Position numbers and translations under genes: made by a program
Notes under the pieces: generated by a model
Database searches by the model: none
Told to the model about the DNA's origin: nothing
The model's input: only the letters and a program-made list of their open reading frames with translations
Shown: positions 1-6,412 of the stretch, piece after piece
How positions within the stretch are numbered: position 1 is the first letter of the stretch
Layout: each line of letters opens with the position of its first letter
DNA from: Planctomycetota bacterium
Lineage (GTDB): Bacteria > Planctomycetota > Phycisphaerae > FEN-1346
Assembly (NCBI GenBank): GCA_026387055.1
Contig: JAPLML010000408.1
Location: 1 to 16,207 of the forward strand
Length of the DNA stretch: 16,207 bases
Reading direction: 5' to 3'

Positions 1-353
1 GGGCAGTGTCTCAGTCCCAGTGAGGCCGGACACCCGCTAAGGCCGGCTACCCGTCATCGCCTTGGTGAGCCGTTACCTCACCAACAAGCTGATAGGAAAC
101 AGGTCGCTCACAGACCGACAGGCCCCGAAGGGTCCCCATCCTTTGACCCTCCCCGCCATCGAGGGAAGGGCATCATCTGGTATTAATCCGCCTTTCGACG
201 GGCTATCCCAGTGTCCGCGGCACGTTACCTGTTTTGTACTCTCCCTTTCGCCACTCGCTTACCCCACCTTGCGGCAGAATAAGCTCGTACGACTTGCATG
301 TCTCAGCCACGCCGCCAGCGTTCGCTCTGAGCCAGGATCAAACTCTTCAATTG
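1..353 (-). rRNA. rrs: 16S ribosomal RNA, 5' part (cut by window edge)
   Basis: Read on the minus strand, this starts with AATTGAAGAGTTTGATCCTG, the near-universal 5' end of bacterial 16S rRNA (about 345-353 in window order), followed by GCTCAGAGCGAACGCTGGCG and CATGCAAGTCG. It runs to the ACTGAGACACTGCCC block at the window edge, roughly E. coli position 330, so about the first fifth of the gene is present. ACACTGCCC in place of ACACGGTCC fits Planctomycetota. The mature 5' end is set by similarity and could be off by a few bases. It is driven by the tandem promoters at 589-743. Confidence 0.97.
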
Positions 354-582
354 GAAAGCGTTGGTCACAAGACACGACTCAGCGCTTGCTTCCGCGAGAG
401 TGTGTCTTGTGTCTTTCAACACACCACTTGGCCGCGCCGACCGCTTCCGACCGGCGCCGCCTAGACCTCCCTGCACCCCCGACGCCCGAAGGCTTCAGGG
501 ATGCGGGACACACTCCCGCTTTGCTTGGGCTCGAACTGTTCACTTGGCAAAGATCAGACGGGCCTATCCGCCCATTCCGAGA
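354..582 (-). other. rRNA operon leader with processing hairpin and boxA-like element
   Basis: This is transcribed leader between promoter P2 and the 16S 5' end. A perfect 10-bp inverted repeat (366-375 with 402-411) lies just upstream of the mature 16S and could aid RNase processing. A second hairpin has arms 503-508 and 514-519. On minus, TGATCTTTGCCAA (544-556) resembles the boxA antitermination element of rRNA leaders (consensus near TGCTCTTTAACAA). No open frame here looks coding. The roles are inferred from position. Confidence 0.55.
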
Positions 583-588
583 CTCGGC

Positions 589-616
589 AGTATAACACCC
601 CGAACGCGGGTGTCAA
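589..616 (-). promoter_or_regulatory. rRNA promoter P2 (proximal)
   Basis: On minus, TTGACA (611-616) is followed by a 16-base spacer and TATACT (589-594). The predicted start is near 582. The bases after the -10 are GC-rich (GCCGAG), as in discriminators of growth-regulated rRNA promoters. An A-tract, GAAAAATATT, lies upstream at 632-641 and could act as an UP-like element. Confidence 0.8.
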
Positions 617-714
617 CTACCCACATCCAGAATATTTTTCACTTGTTCGGGCCTCGGTGGCATGGACAGCGGCCGAGGACCCACGGCGTTGAACTTCCCG
701 CAACACCTTTGCTT

Positions 715-743
715 ACTATACCCCACGGCCGGCGGCGCGTCAA
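715..743 (-). promoter_or_regulatory. rRNA promoter P1 (distal)
   Basis: On minus, TTGACG (738-743) is followed by a 17-base spacer and TATAGT (715-720). The predicted start is near 708, about 125 bases upstream of P2. GGGGAAAAATAGGC lies directly upstream, so both promoters carry an AAAAATA tract before the -35. No other gene lies between it and the 16S, so it most likely drives the rRNA operon. Confidence 0.7.
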
Positions 744-834
744 GCCTATTTTTCCCCTGCGAAAAAGATTCCTGCGCCCCTCGCCGGGAAGGCGCCTCCT
801 GGCTCGTTTAGCCGCTGTTTTGGAGCCGGAGATA

Positions 835-904
835 GCGCGGTGGGCAGTCTTGCCCACCGCGCACGCGCCCGAATTCGCGCGGCGGGCAAGACTGCCCGCA
901 GCGC
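835..904. repeat. Inverted pair of REP-like hairpins (GGGCA/TGCCC family)
   Basis: Element A has a perfect 12-bp stem (835-846 with 851-862) and a 4-base loop, GTCT. Element B (877-888 with 893-904) has the same stem with one mismatch and loop AGAC. B is nearly the reverse complement of A, with one compensated base-pair change in the stem. They are 14 bases apart, in the divergent intergenic space between the rRNA promoters and the nucleoside hydrolase gene. The layout resembles paired REP elements. No transposase is nearby. Confidence 0.75.
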
Positions 905-938
905 GACGCCGCCCTCCGGCGGCCGGCGCCGAAACTCC

Positions 939-969
939 TTGCCCCCTCGCCACCTCCCCACGCTATAAT
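939..969 (+). promoter_or_regulatory. Promoter of the nucleoside hydrolase gene
   Basis: TATAAT (964-969) is a perfect -10 box. The best -35 is a weak TTGCCC (939-944) at a long 19-base spacing. The predicted start near 976 would leave a short leader before the ATG at 1010. This excludes the in-frame ATG at 968, which overlaps the -10 box itself. Confidence 0.55.
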
Positions 970-1009
970 GTCACTCACCGAAACGCACCTGACCCCACGG
1001 AGGACGCCC

Positions 1010-2002
1010 ATGTTACACTTCGACACATTGACGATTGTCGCAGGTTGCTTTCTCCTGTCCACCAGTCTCCTTGCCGCCGAGGGCCCCGCCCCGAAGACGG
1101 GCAGGATCCCCGTCATCCTCGACACCGACATCGGCGACGATATCGACGACACCTGGGCCCTGGCGGTGCTTCTGAAGTCGCCCGAGGTGGACCTCAAGCT
1201 CGTGGTCACCGACCAGGGCAAGCCGCTCTATCGGGCGAAAATCATCGCCAAGTTCCTCCAGCGGGCCGGCCGCACCGACGTCGCCGTCGGCCTCGGCATC
1301 CCCCTGGCCAACCTGACCGACCAGGGCGGCAACCAGGCTGCCTGGGTCGAGGGGTACGACCTCAAGTCCTATCCCGGCAAGGCGCACGCCGACGGCGTCC
1401 AGGCGATGATAGACACGATCATGAACTCCCCGCAGCCGGTGACGGTCGTGGCCATCGGTCCCCTGCCGACCCTGGCGGCGGCCCTGGACCGCCAACCCGA
1501 GATCGCCAAGCGCGCCCGGTTCGTCGGCATGCACGGGAGCGTCCGCCGAGGCTACGATGGGGCCAAGGACCCCTGCCCCGAGTACAACGTCAAGGCCAAT
1601 GCGAAGGCGTGCCAGAAGGTCTTCACCGCCCCGTGGGACATGACCATCACGCCGCTGGACACGTGCAGCCTGGTGCGCCTCAAGGGCGACAAGTACGCCG
1701 CCGTTCGCGACTCGAAGGACCCCGTGGCGGTCGCCCTGATCGAAAACTACCGCGTCTGGTGCGGCAAGGATCCGCAGAGGGCCGCCAAGGCATCGAGCAC
1801 GCTCTTCGACACCGTGGCGGCGTACCTTGCCTTTGCCGACGAACTCCTGAAGATCGAGAGCCTGGGCATCCGCGTGACGGACACTGGCATGACGGCCATC
1901 GACCCCGCCGCCAAGGTCATGCGTGTCGCGACCGAGTGGAAAGACATGGCGGCGTTCGAGGACTTGCTCGTCCGCCGCCTGACCGGCCCCACGGCGAAAT
2001 AG
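1010..2002 (+). CDS. Secreted nucleoside-hydrolase-family protein
   Basis: The protein has 330 residues. The ATG at 1010 is chosen because GGAGG (999-1003) sits 6 bases upstream; an earlier in-frame ATG at 968 lies in the promoter. The N-terminus (about residues 7-22) is a signal peptide, so the product should act outside the cytoplasm, unlike classical cytosolic nucleoside hydrolases. DTDIGDDIDD at residues 38-47 is the signature that binds calcium and the ribose hydroxyls in inosine-uridine preferring nucleoside hydrolases. An EYN motif and APWDMT in the middle also fit the fold. Near the C-terminus the family's catalytic His-Asp appears as Phe-Asp (LFDTVAAYL), so the substrate may not be a normal nucleoside. 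It stands alone on plus, convergent with the PEP-CTERM genes. The family is confident; the reaction is not. Confidence 0.88.
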   Translation: MLHFDTLTIVAGCFLLSTSLLAAEGPAPKTGRIPVILDTDIGDDIDDTWALAVLLKSPEVDLKLVVTDQGKPLYRAKIIAKFLQRAGRTDVAVGLGIPLANLTDQGGNQAAWVEGYDLKSYPGKAHADGVQAMIDTIMNSPQPVTVVAIGPLPTLAAALDRQPEIAKRARFVGMHGSVRRGYDGAKDPCPEYNVKANAKACQKVFTAPWDMTITPLDTCSLVRLKGDKYAAVRDSKDPVAVALIENYRVWCGKDPQRAAKASSTLFDTVAAYLAFADELLKIESLGIRVTDTGMTAIDPAAKVMRVATEWKDMAAFEDLLVRRLTGPTAK

Positions 2003-2006
2003 TGCA

Positions 2007-2055
2007 AGCCTGGGCGCGCCCCGGCACAGAAGCCGCGCGGCGGCCTTCCCAGGCT
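2007..2055. terminator. Possible bidirectional terminator hairpin
   Basis: AGCCTGGG (2007-2014) pairs with CCCAGGCT (2048-2055) across a GC-rich interior, between the convergent nucleoside hydrolase and Hcp-like genes. There is no T-run on either side, so intrinsic termination is only a guess from position. Confidence 0.3.
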
Positions 2056-2098
2056 GCGGCGCATTCACGGCCCCAGAGCATGGCGCGGTATCTCGTCG

Positions 2099-2758
2099 CT
2101 ACTTCCGGCGCCGGCGGGCCAGGAGCCCCGCCACACCCGCGCCCAGCAGTGCCAGCGTCGCGGGCTCGGGCGTGAGCGTCCCCGTCAGGAACTGAAAGTT
2201 GTCGACGGTGCCCTGCACGGTGACCGACGCCCGAGGGGGGACCCGGAGGTCCCACTCGGCCTCCACGCGTCCTTTGAAGATGTCCCCCTTATACTCGTTG
2301 TACCCGTAGACCACGCGATCGAAGACCAGGGTATAGTAGTCGGTCAGAAGGTCGTCCGTGACAGACGCCGAGGTCTTGTAGGACGTGACGAACACGTTGC
2401 CCATGGTCCAGTCGGCGAGCACGTGGCGGGTGTCGCCAACGCGAGGGACGATCTCGAGGATCGCCTGATCGAAGTGCCTGCCCATCACCACGGCCTCGAA
2501 GAGTTTGGGCGACGCCTTGCTGAGGGGGCTCTTGATGTAGAGTTCCGTCAATTCCACCCCCCCCGTCGCCCCTCCGCTGCCCGTGCCGCCGGTCTGCCGG
2601 ACCCCTATGCCGAAGGCGTAGACGTCGATCCACCCCTCATGGTCTCTGCCCGTCGCCTCCCCCTGGATCGGATCCATTCTCAAATACATGTCGAACGCCG
2701 CTTGCACCGGCATCGCCAACACGAGCAGCGCCAACACGACCACCGCGTGCCTCACCAT
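2099..2758 (-). CDS. Hcp-like protein with signal peptide and PEP-CTERM anchor
   Basis: The protein has 219 residues. The start is supported by AGGAGA 6 bases upstream. Residues 1-20 form a signal peptide (cleavage after VQA). Residues 22-155 resemble Hcp, the ring-forming tube protein of type VI secretion: FDMYLRMDPIQGEATGRDHE, then IDVYAFGIGVRQTG, KSPLSKASPKLFEAVVMGRH and YTLVFDRVVYGY occur in Hcp order. A PEP-CTERM tail follows at 197-219 (PEPATLALLGAG, hydrophobic, ARRRRK). Hcp is normally cytosolic and has neither a signal peptide nor an anchor, so this is probably an Hcp-fold envelope or extracellular protein and not a T6SS part. No other T6SS gene is in view. It is last in the PEP-CTERM run, 69 bases after the previous stop. 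The fold is assigned by motif order only. Confidence 0.85.
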   Translation of the reverse strand: MVRHAVVVLALLVLAMPVQAAFDMYLRMDPIQGEATGRDHEGWIDVYAFGIGVRQTGGTGSGGATGGVELTELYIKSPLSKASPKLFEAVVMGRHFDQAILEIVPRVGDTRHVLADWTMGNVFVTSYKTSASVTDDLLTDYYTLVFDRVVYGYNEYKGDIFKGRVEAEWDLRVPPRASVTVQGTVDNFQFLTGTLTPEPATLALLGAGVAGLLARRRRK

Positions 2759-2827
2759 GGTGCGTCTCCTCTCTTCGGGTCCTGACGGGAAACCATTTCC
2801 CCCGTGCCCACTTCGTGCCGCCGACCA

Positions 2828-3469
2828 TCACTTCCTGCGCCACCGGGCCAGGAGGCCGGCGGCGCCCGCGCCCAGCAGGCAGAGCGTGGCCGGCTCGGGG
2901 AGCCCGTCAATGCGCGCCGACTGGGCGGACAGACTCCAGGTCTGCCCGCCGTCCAAGCTGACCTCGGTGAAGATATCGAAGAAACTGTCAATCATGTACC
3001 CGCCGCCCCCCCCGAGAGGCGTGCAAGTGGTACGGCCGATGGACGCCTTGGTCGGGCTTTCGCGGATCTGGACGCCCATCGGCAGCCCGCCCCCCGCAAT
3101 GTCCATGGAGAGTATCTCAGCGTCAAACGACCCCACCATGCCGGTCCCGGCAAAACGCACGCTGGCCTGCTGGTGAGGAGCCTGATACCCGTGCGCCCCC
3201 AATCCGAGGTCAAGTTCCAGGAACACGTCGAAGAACGAGTTTACGTTGTAGTCCATGCCGGTGGCCATGGATACACGCCCATCCAGGTTGCTCAGCTTCA
3301 GGTGCTTGAGCACGATGCCGTTGGCATACATGATCTCTTCTTCCCCTTTCTCCTTGTACTGGGGCGACGGCAAGAGGTCATCGCTCTGGGTATAGGCGGC
3401 CCAGGCCACACTGGACGCCAGAATCGACACCACGCTGACTACCACAGCCCATCCGATCATCCGAGTCAT
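2828..3469 (-). CDS. PEP-CTERM protein with SFFDIF modules (paralogue 1)
   Basis: The protein has 213 residues. AAGGGGG lies 6 bases before the ATG. A signal peptide covers about residues 1-24. The body has YKEKGEEEIMYANGI (38-52), SFFDVF (78-83), IRESPTKAS (135-143) and SFFDIFTEVSLDGGQTWS (162-179). The PEP-CTERM tail is at 191-213 with LLARWRRK at the end. The pattern resembles secreted proteins I recall from planctomycetes; no biochemical role is known to me. It is a tandem paralogue of the gene upstream in transcription order: 144 bp of their 3' ends (2864-3007 and 3638-3781) differ at only six positions. It should be exported by Sec and then processed by an exosortase not present here. 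Confidence 0.87.
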   Translation of the reverse strand: MTRMIGWAVVVSVVSILASSVAWAAYTQSDDLLPSPQYKEKGEEEIMYANGIVLKHLKLSNLDGRVSMATGMDYNVNSFFDVFLELDLGLGAHGYQAPHQQASVRFAGTGMVGSFDAEILSMDIAGGGLPMGVQIRESPTKASIGRTTCTPLGGGGGYMIDSFFDIFTEVSLDGGQTWSLSAQSARIDGLPEPATLCLLGAGAAGLLARWRRK

Positions 3470-3601
3470 GGCTTTCCCCCTTCACCAATCTCCCCCGGCC
3501 GGTAACGTTGCCCAAGAGGGCGCCGAGCATCCCCTTGCCCACGGCCAATCGTGAGCCCCGGTTTCATCCGCCGTGTCTCTCCCATCGTGTTGAGCAACCA
3601 C

Positions 3602-4270
3602 TCATTTCCTGCGACGCCGGGCCAGAAGCCCCGCCACGCCCGCGCCCAGCAGGCAGAGCGTGGCCGGCTCGGGGGTACCGTCAATGCGCGCCGACTGGGC
3701 GGACAGACTCCAGGTCTGCCCGCCGTCGAGGCTGACCTCGGTGAAGATATCGAAGAAACTGTCGATCATGTACCCGCCGCCGCCCCCGCCCAGTGCCGTG
3801 CACGAGCCGCCGCCACTTGAGGCCCTGGTCGGGCTCTCGCGGATTTGGATAGTCGTCGGCTCCGAGCCGCCGCGGTGGATCGGCAGCGACATGGACAGGA
3901 TCTCGGCTCCGATCGGCTGGACACCGCCGACGATGGGGCTGCCGTGGAACCTCCAGAGCGCCTCACCCCGCCCCGTCATCAGCCCCCAAGTCCCCCCGCC
4001 GTCCGTGGATACCTCTATGAAGATGTCAAAGAAAGAGTCGCAGTCGTTGTCCACGCCGTCCGCTGGGACTGCCTCCCGCCCTGTGACGTTCAAGAGCTGC
4101 ATGTTCCTGGCCATAATGCCATCGGCATATAAGACGACTTCTTCCTTTTTCTCCAGGTATTTGGGGGCGGGCAACTCACCAAAGATGTCGAAGAACGACG
4201 CCGACGCCACGGTGGACGACCCCATCACCAGCACGGCGCCCAGAACAACCACTTTGCACCAACGAGTCAT
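3602..4270 (-). CDS. PEP-CTERM protein with three SFFDIF modules (paralogue 2)
   Basis: The protein has 222 residues. The ATG at 4270 is chosen because AAGGAGA lies 7 bases upstream and a signal peptide starts there; a longer frame to 4363 has no ribosome site. Cleavage is likely near residue 24 (VASA). SFFDIF occurs three times (25-30, 79-84, 171-176), and the last two copies continue as IEVSTDGGGTW and TEVSLDGGQTW, which shows internal duplication. YLEKKEEVVLYADGI (38-52) and IRESPTRAS (143-151) match the neighbouring paralogue. A Gly-rich run precedes the last module. The PEP-CTERM tail is at 200-222 and ends ARRRRK. The function is unknown; it is presumably an anchored or released envelope protein. 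Confidence 0.87.
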   Translation of the reverse strand: MTRWCKVVVLGAVLVMGSSTVASASFFDIFGELPAPKYLEKKEEVVLYADGIMARNMQLLNVTGREAVPADGVDNDCDSFFDIFIEVSTDGGGTWGLMTGRGEALWRFHGSPIVGGVQPIGAEILSMSLPIHRGGSEPTTIQIRESPTRASSGGGSCTALGGGGGGYMIDSFFDIFTEVSLDGGQTWSLSAQSARIDGTPEPATLCLLGAGVAGLLARRRRK

Positions 4271-4319
4271 GGCATGTCTCCTTGAACGGTGTCCTGCCAT
4301 CCGTTGCGATGGCCGCGAG

Positions 4320-4358
4320 AAAAGGGGAACCGGTCCCCGCTGGGCCGGTCTTTCCCCC
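4320..4358 (-). terminator. Likely intrinsic terminator after the 4417-5253 gene
   Basis: On minus, GGGGGAAAGACCGG (about 4344-4357) can pair, with a small bulge, with CCGGTTCCCC (4324-4333), followed directly by TTTTC. It lies between the stop at 4417 and the next start at 4270, so the downstream gene probably has its own promoter or depends on read-through. Confidence 0.5.
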
Positions 4359-4416
4359 TTCATGCTGCGTCATGTTCCGCGGCAGGCCCCCCGCCGGCCG
4401 CTACTACCGTGCTGCG

Positions 4417-5253
4417 TCACAGTGGCCTCTTCCGCCGGAGTATGGCCAAGCCGCCCAGGGCCAGCAGCGAGAGCGTGGCGGGTTCCGGCACCATCGTCAG
4501 CAGGCGGTTCTCGCTGATCAGGTAACTCTCGCCCGGCCTCAGCATGAACTCCCACTCCAGCCCCCACGCCACGTCGCCCGTGAGCGGCCCCGCGTTGCCG
4601 TTGAGCGTCGTCGGGAGGCTGTCGTTCAGGGCGTCCAGCGTCGACGGCACCAGGCCGACCTCGCATCGCGTCGGGACCGGCACCACCGCCACCTCGCACG
4701 CGTGGTACGGCGCGAACCATTGGTCGACCGTGTTCGGCCACTTCACAACGGCCGTGTCGAACCCGGCGCTCAGAAGGTAATCCGCATAGAGGAAGAGATG
4801 GAACGTGCGTGGGGCGTTGCTGATGTTGGTGACCGCCACGGTCTCCGCCAGATCCGTCCGCCCGCTGCCTGCCGGGGCACCCACGAGGTTGTAGTTGATC
4901 TCGACGGCCAGCCCCTGGTCCGCGTTGCGGTACTTCAAGCGCAGGTTGTCGTCCCCACCATCTCCGCTCGTATCCACGGCCAGCACGACCGGGCTCGTGT
5001 CGAGCGTGTCAACCGATGCCTCGTGCCCCAGCCCGCCGGCACCGTCCACCCGGTACCAGAACCACTCCTTCATCAGGAAGTTCCAGCCGTCCACCACCCA
5101 GATATCGTGCCCGTTCTGGGAATAGGGGTCGACCCTCGCCCATGAATTGCCGTTTTCGAGAAGGACCGGGGCGGCCGCGGCAGGCTGGACTGTGAACATC
5201 GTCGCCAGCACCGTACCCAATCCCATCAGAAGTCTGAGGCGCAGTGTCACCAT
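4417..5253 (-). CDS. PEP-CTERM secreted protein, unlike its neighbours
   Basis: The protein has 278 residues. AAGGAGG lies 5 bases before the ATG. A signal peptide ends in AAAA near residue 28. The body carries ENGNSWARVDPYSQNG, WFWYRVDGAGGLGHE, TVAVTNISNAPRTFHLFLYA and GPLTGDVAWGLEWEFMLRPG. This looks like a recurrent family of all-beta secreted PEP-CTERM proteins, but I can give it no activity. The tail at 256-278 is PEPATLSLLALGGLAILRRK and ends RPL, a different subtype from the LLGAGVAGLLARRRRK tails around it. That suggests it did not arise from the same duplications. It sits in the same orientation in the run, with a strong hairpin just upstream of its ribosome site. Confidence 0.85.
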   Translation of the reverse strand: MVTLRLRLLMGLGTVLATMFTVQPAAAAPVLLENGNSWARVDPYSQNGHDIWVVDGWNFLMKEWFWYRVDGAGGLGHEASVDTLDTSPVVLAVDTSGDGGDDNLRLKYRNADQGLAVEINYNLVGAPAGSGRTDLAETVAVTNISNAPRTFHLFLYADYLLSAGFDTAVVKWPNTVDQWFAPYHACEVAVVPVPTRCEVGLVPSTLDALNDSLPTTLNGNAGPLTGDVAWGLEWEFMLRPGESYLISENRLLTMVPEPATLSLLALGGLAILRRKRPL

Positions 5254-5276
5254 GGTAGCCTCCTTCTGCCCGTTCC

Positions 5277-5311
5277 GGGCAAGGCCCCTCCACGTCGCGG
5301 GGGCCTTGCCC
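5277..5311 (-). promoter_or_regulatory. Perfect 12-bp hairpin ahead of the 4417-5253 gene
   Basis: GGGCAAGGCCCC (5277-5288) pairs perfectly with GGGGCCTTGCCC (5300-5311) around an 11-base loop. It lies 8 bases after the stop at 5320 and 11 bases before the AAGGAGG of the next gene. There is no T-run, so it could be a terminator-like stem, an mRNA 3'-end stabiliser or a leader attenuator. Confidence 0.55.
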
Positions 5312-5319
5312 GCCTCCCC

Positions 5320-6159
5320 TCACTTCCTGCGGCGCCGGGCCAGGAGACCCACCACGCCCGCGCCCAACAGGCAGAGTGTCGCCGGCTCGGGCGTGATGAC
5401 GAACGCCATATCGAGCGACGGGTGATCCGCCACCCGCGGATCCCGCAGTTCGCTCCAGATCGTCGGCGGAATCGCCGGGTCTGGGGTGTCGCCGAAAACC
5501 GCATCATCGTTCCAGTGCTCCCTCGACGTCTTCCATCCGAAAACCGTCGGATCGATGGAACCATCCGCGGGCGGCGGCAGGATGGCCATGACGTCCAGCC
5601 AGTACACCTTCGGTTCCTTCTCGGTGCCCTTTTGCATGAATGCCTCGGCTTCGGGGATGAAGAAGTTGTACTGCCACACCGTCATGTCCCTGCCCAGCAT
5701 CTGGCCGGTGTTGGGGTCATAGAAGTCTTCATTGGCCGTCGCCCAGGGGCGGACACGGTACTCCGTCGGCTTGAACAAGTGCTGCCACAGCTGCTGCCCT
5801 GGCTGGCTGTAGTTCACGCCGCCCGGGCCGGCGGGGATGTCGTCGTGGATGCTGAGTTTGAACACGGCGTTGAGGTTGATCTTGTCGTCGAGCCACGATC
5901 CCCAGATGTGGACGTCCGTGATGGGTTCGGTCTGGACGCAGAGGAAGTCGTCCGCCACCGTCTTGACGAAGGGCCACTGCGGCCCGCCCGTCGGCCCCTG
6001 CTTCCAGGTGGCGTTGATGTCCATGCCGAACTGGAGGTCCGGCATCTGGACCCACTTGGGTTTGGGTAGCGTTGTCGGATCCCAGTCCGCCCTGGCCGTG
6101 CCGGCCAGTCCTGCCACCACCAGCATGGCAATGCACACAGCGATTGCTCCCGTTCTCAT
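5320..6159 (-). CDS. PEP-CTERM protein with ADDFLC/DVHIWGS domain (paralogue A)
   Basis: The protein has 279 residues. AGGAGA lies 5 bases before the ATG. The signal peptide is cleaved after TARA (about residue 24), leaving an N-terminal Asp-Trp. The domain carries ADDFLCVQTEPITDVHIWGS, KLSIHDDIP, YWLDVMAI, FGWKTS with WNDDAVFG, and SLDMAFVIT just before the tail. The same motif order is in the gene at 6413-7171, and I recall such domains in other planctomycete PEP-CTERM proteins. The PEP-CTERM tail is at 257-279 and ends ARRRRK. The last 84 bp of coding sequence nearest the tail match the paralogue at all but one base. The many Trp and Asp residues fit a beta-rich, perhaps carbohydrate-binding fold, but that is a guess. 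Confidence 0.87.
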   Translation of the reverse strand: MRTGAIAVCIAMLVVAGLAGTARADWDPTTLPKPKWVQMPDLQFGMDINATWKQGPTGGPQWPFVKTVADDFLCVQTEPITDVHIWGSWLDDKINLNAVFKLSIHDDIPAGPGGVNYSQPGQQLWQHLFKPTEYRVRPWATANEDFYDPNTGQMLGRDMTVWQYNFFIPEAEAFMQKGTEKEPKVYWLDVMAILPPPADGSIDPTVFGWKTSREHWNDDAVFGDTPDPAIPPTIWSELRDPRVADHPSLDMAFVITPEPATLCLLGAGVVGLLARRRRK

Positions 6160-6200
6160 GACCGTCTCCTATCTCTTCCACTCTTGGACCGGCGCCCTTT

Positions 6201-6226
6201 TCCGGCCGCGCCCCATGCGCGACCGG
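6201..6226 (-). promoter_or_regulatory. Leader hairpin of paralogue A
   Basis: CCGGCCGCGC (6202-6211) pairs with GCGCGACCGG (6217-6226) with one mismatch, about 42 bases before the start at 6159. GGCGCC repeats flank it at 6191-6196 and 6230-6235. The 24 bases at 6201-6224 match 7218-7241, ahead of paralogue B, at 21 positions. Confidence 0.5.
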
Positions 6227-6248
6227 GCCGGCGCCTGCAAAACTACCC

Positions 6249-6279
6249 GGAAGGCCCCCGCGCCGAGTGGCGGCCTTCC
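6249..6279 (-). terminator. Possible terminator after the 24-codon frame
   Basis: GGAAGGCC (6249-6256) pairs with GGCCTTCC (6272-6279) across a GC-rich loop. On minus it lies just after the stop at 6292 and is followed by GGGTAGTTTTGC, a short T-run. This is a weak intrinsic terminator candidate. Confidence 0.4.
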
Positions 6280-6291
6280 CCCATCCCCGCC

Positions 6292-6366
6292 TTACTTCCT
6301 GCGGTGCCGCACCAGCGCCGCCACCGCCGGCACAGCCACGATCCACGCCCTATACACGCCTCTCAT
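6292..6366 (-). pseudogene. 24-residue frame ending in a PEP-CTERM-like tail; remnant or mini-protein
   Basis: An ATG at 6366 opens 24 codons ending in TAA at 6292. GGAGAA lies just upstream in a usable position. The product starts MRGVYRAW, continues with a short hydrophobic stretch (IVAVPAVAALV) and ends RHRRK. At nucleotide level its 3' end matches the 3' end of the gene at 5320: a 20-base stretch over the last codons and stop differs at two positions. It therefore looks like a PEP-CTERM gene reduced to a start and a tail by internal deletion, or a real small membrane peptide. The Pro-Glu-Pro motif itself is missing. It lies 46 bases after the stop of the gene at 6413 and ahead of a hairpin, so it would be co-transcribed. 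Whether it is translated cannot be told from sequence. Confidence 0.45.
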
Positions 6367-6412
6367 GGTGGTTCTCCACTCCGGTGGCGCGCCTCCGCTC
6401 GCCGGTGCCCAT

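Noticed and set aside
520..556. tRNA-like GTTCGAG in the rRNA leader
   Set aside because: There is no matching acceptor, D or anticodon stem around it.
968..1009. Upstream ATG for the nucleoside hydrolase
   Set aside because: It overlaps the -10 box and has no ribosome site, and it would bury the signal peptide. The ATG at 1010 has GGAGG at good spacing.
361..2175. Long plus-strand open frame of about 600 codons
   Set aside because: It spans the rRNA leader and overlaps the nucleoside hydrolase gene in another frame. The translation is Arg/Pro/His-rich with no family motifs, as expected of a shadow frame in GC-rich DNA.
2099..2758. Reading the Hcp-like gene as evidence for a type VI secretion system
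   Set aside because: No VipA/B, VgrG, TssJ-M or ClpV gene is present, and the signal peptide and sorting tail do not fit a cytosolic tube protein.
3470..3601. Possible riboswitch in the 132-base gap
   Set aside because: It has small stems (for example GCTCACG with CGTGGGC on minus), but I could not match it to a known riboswitch core.
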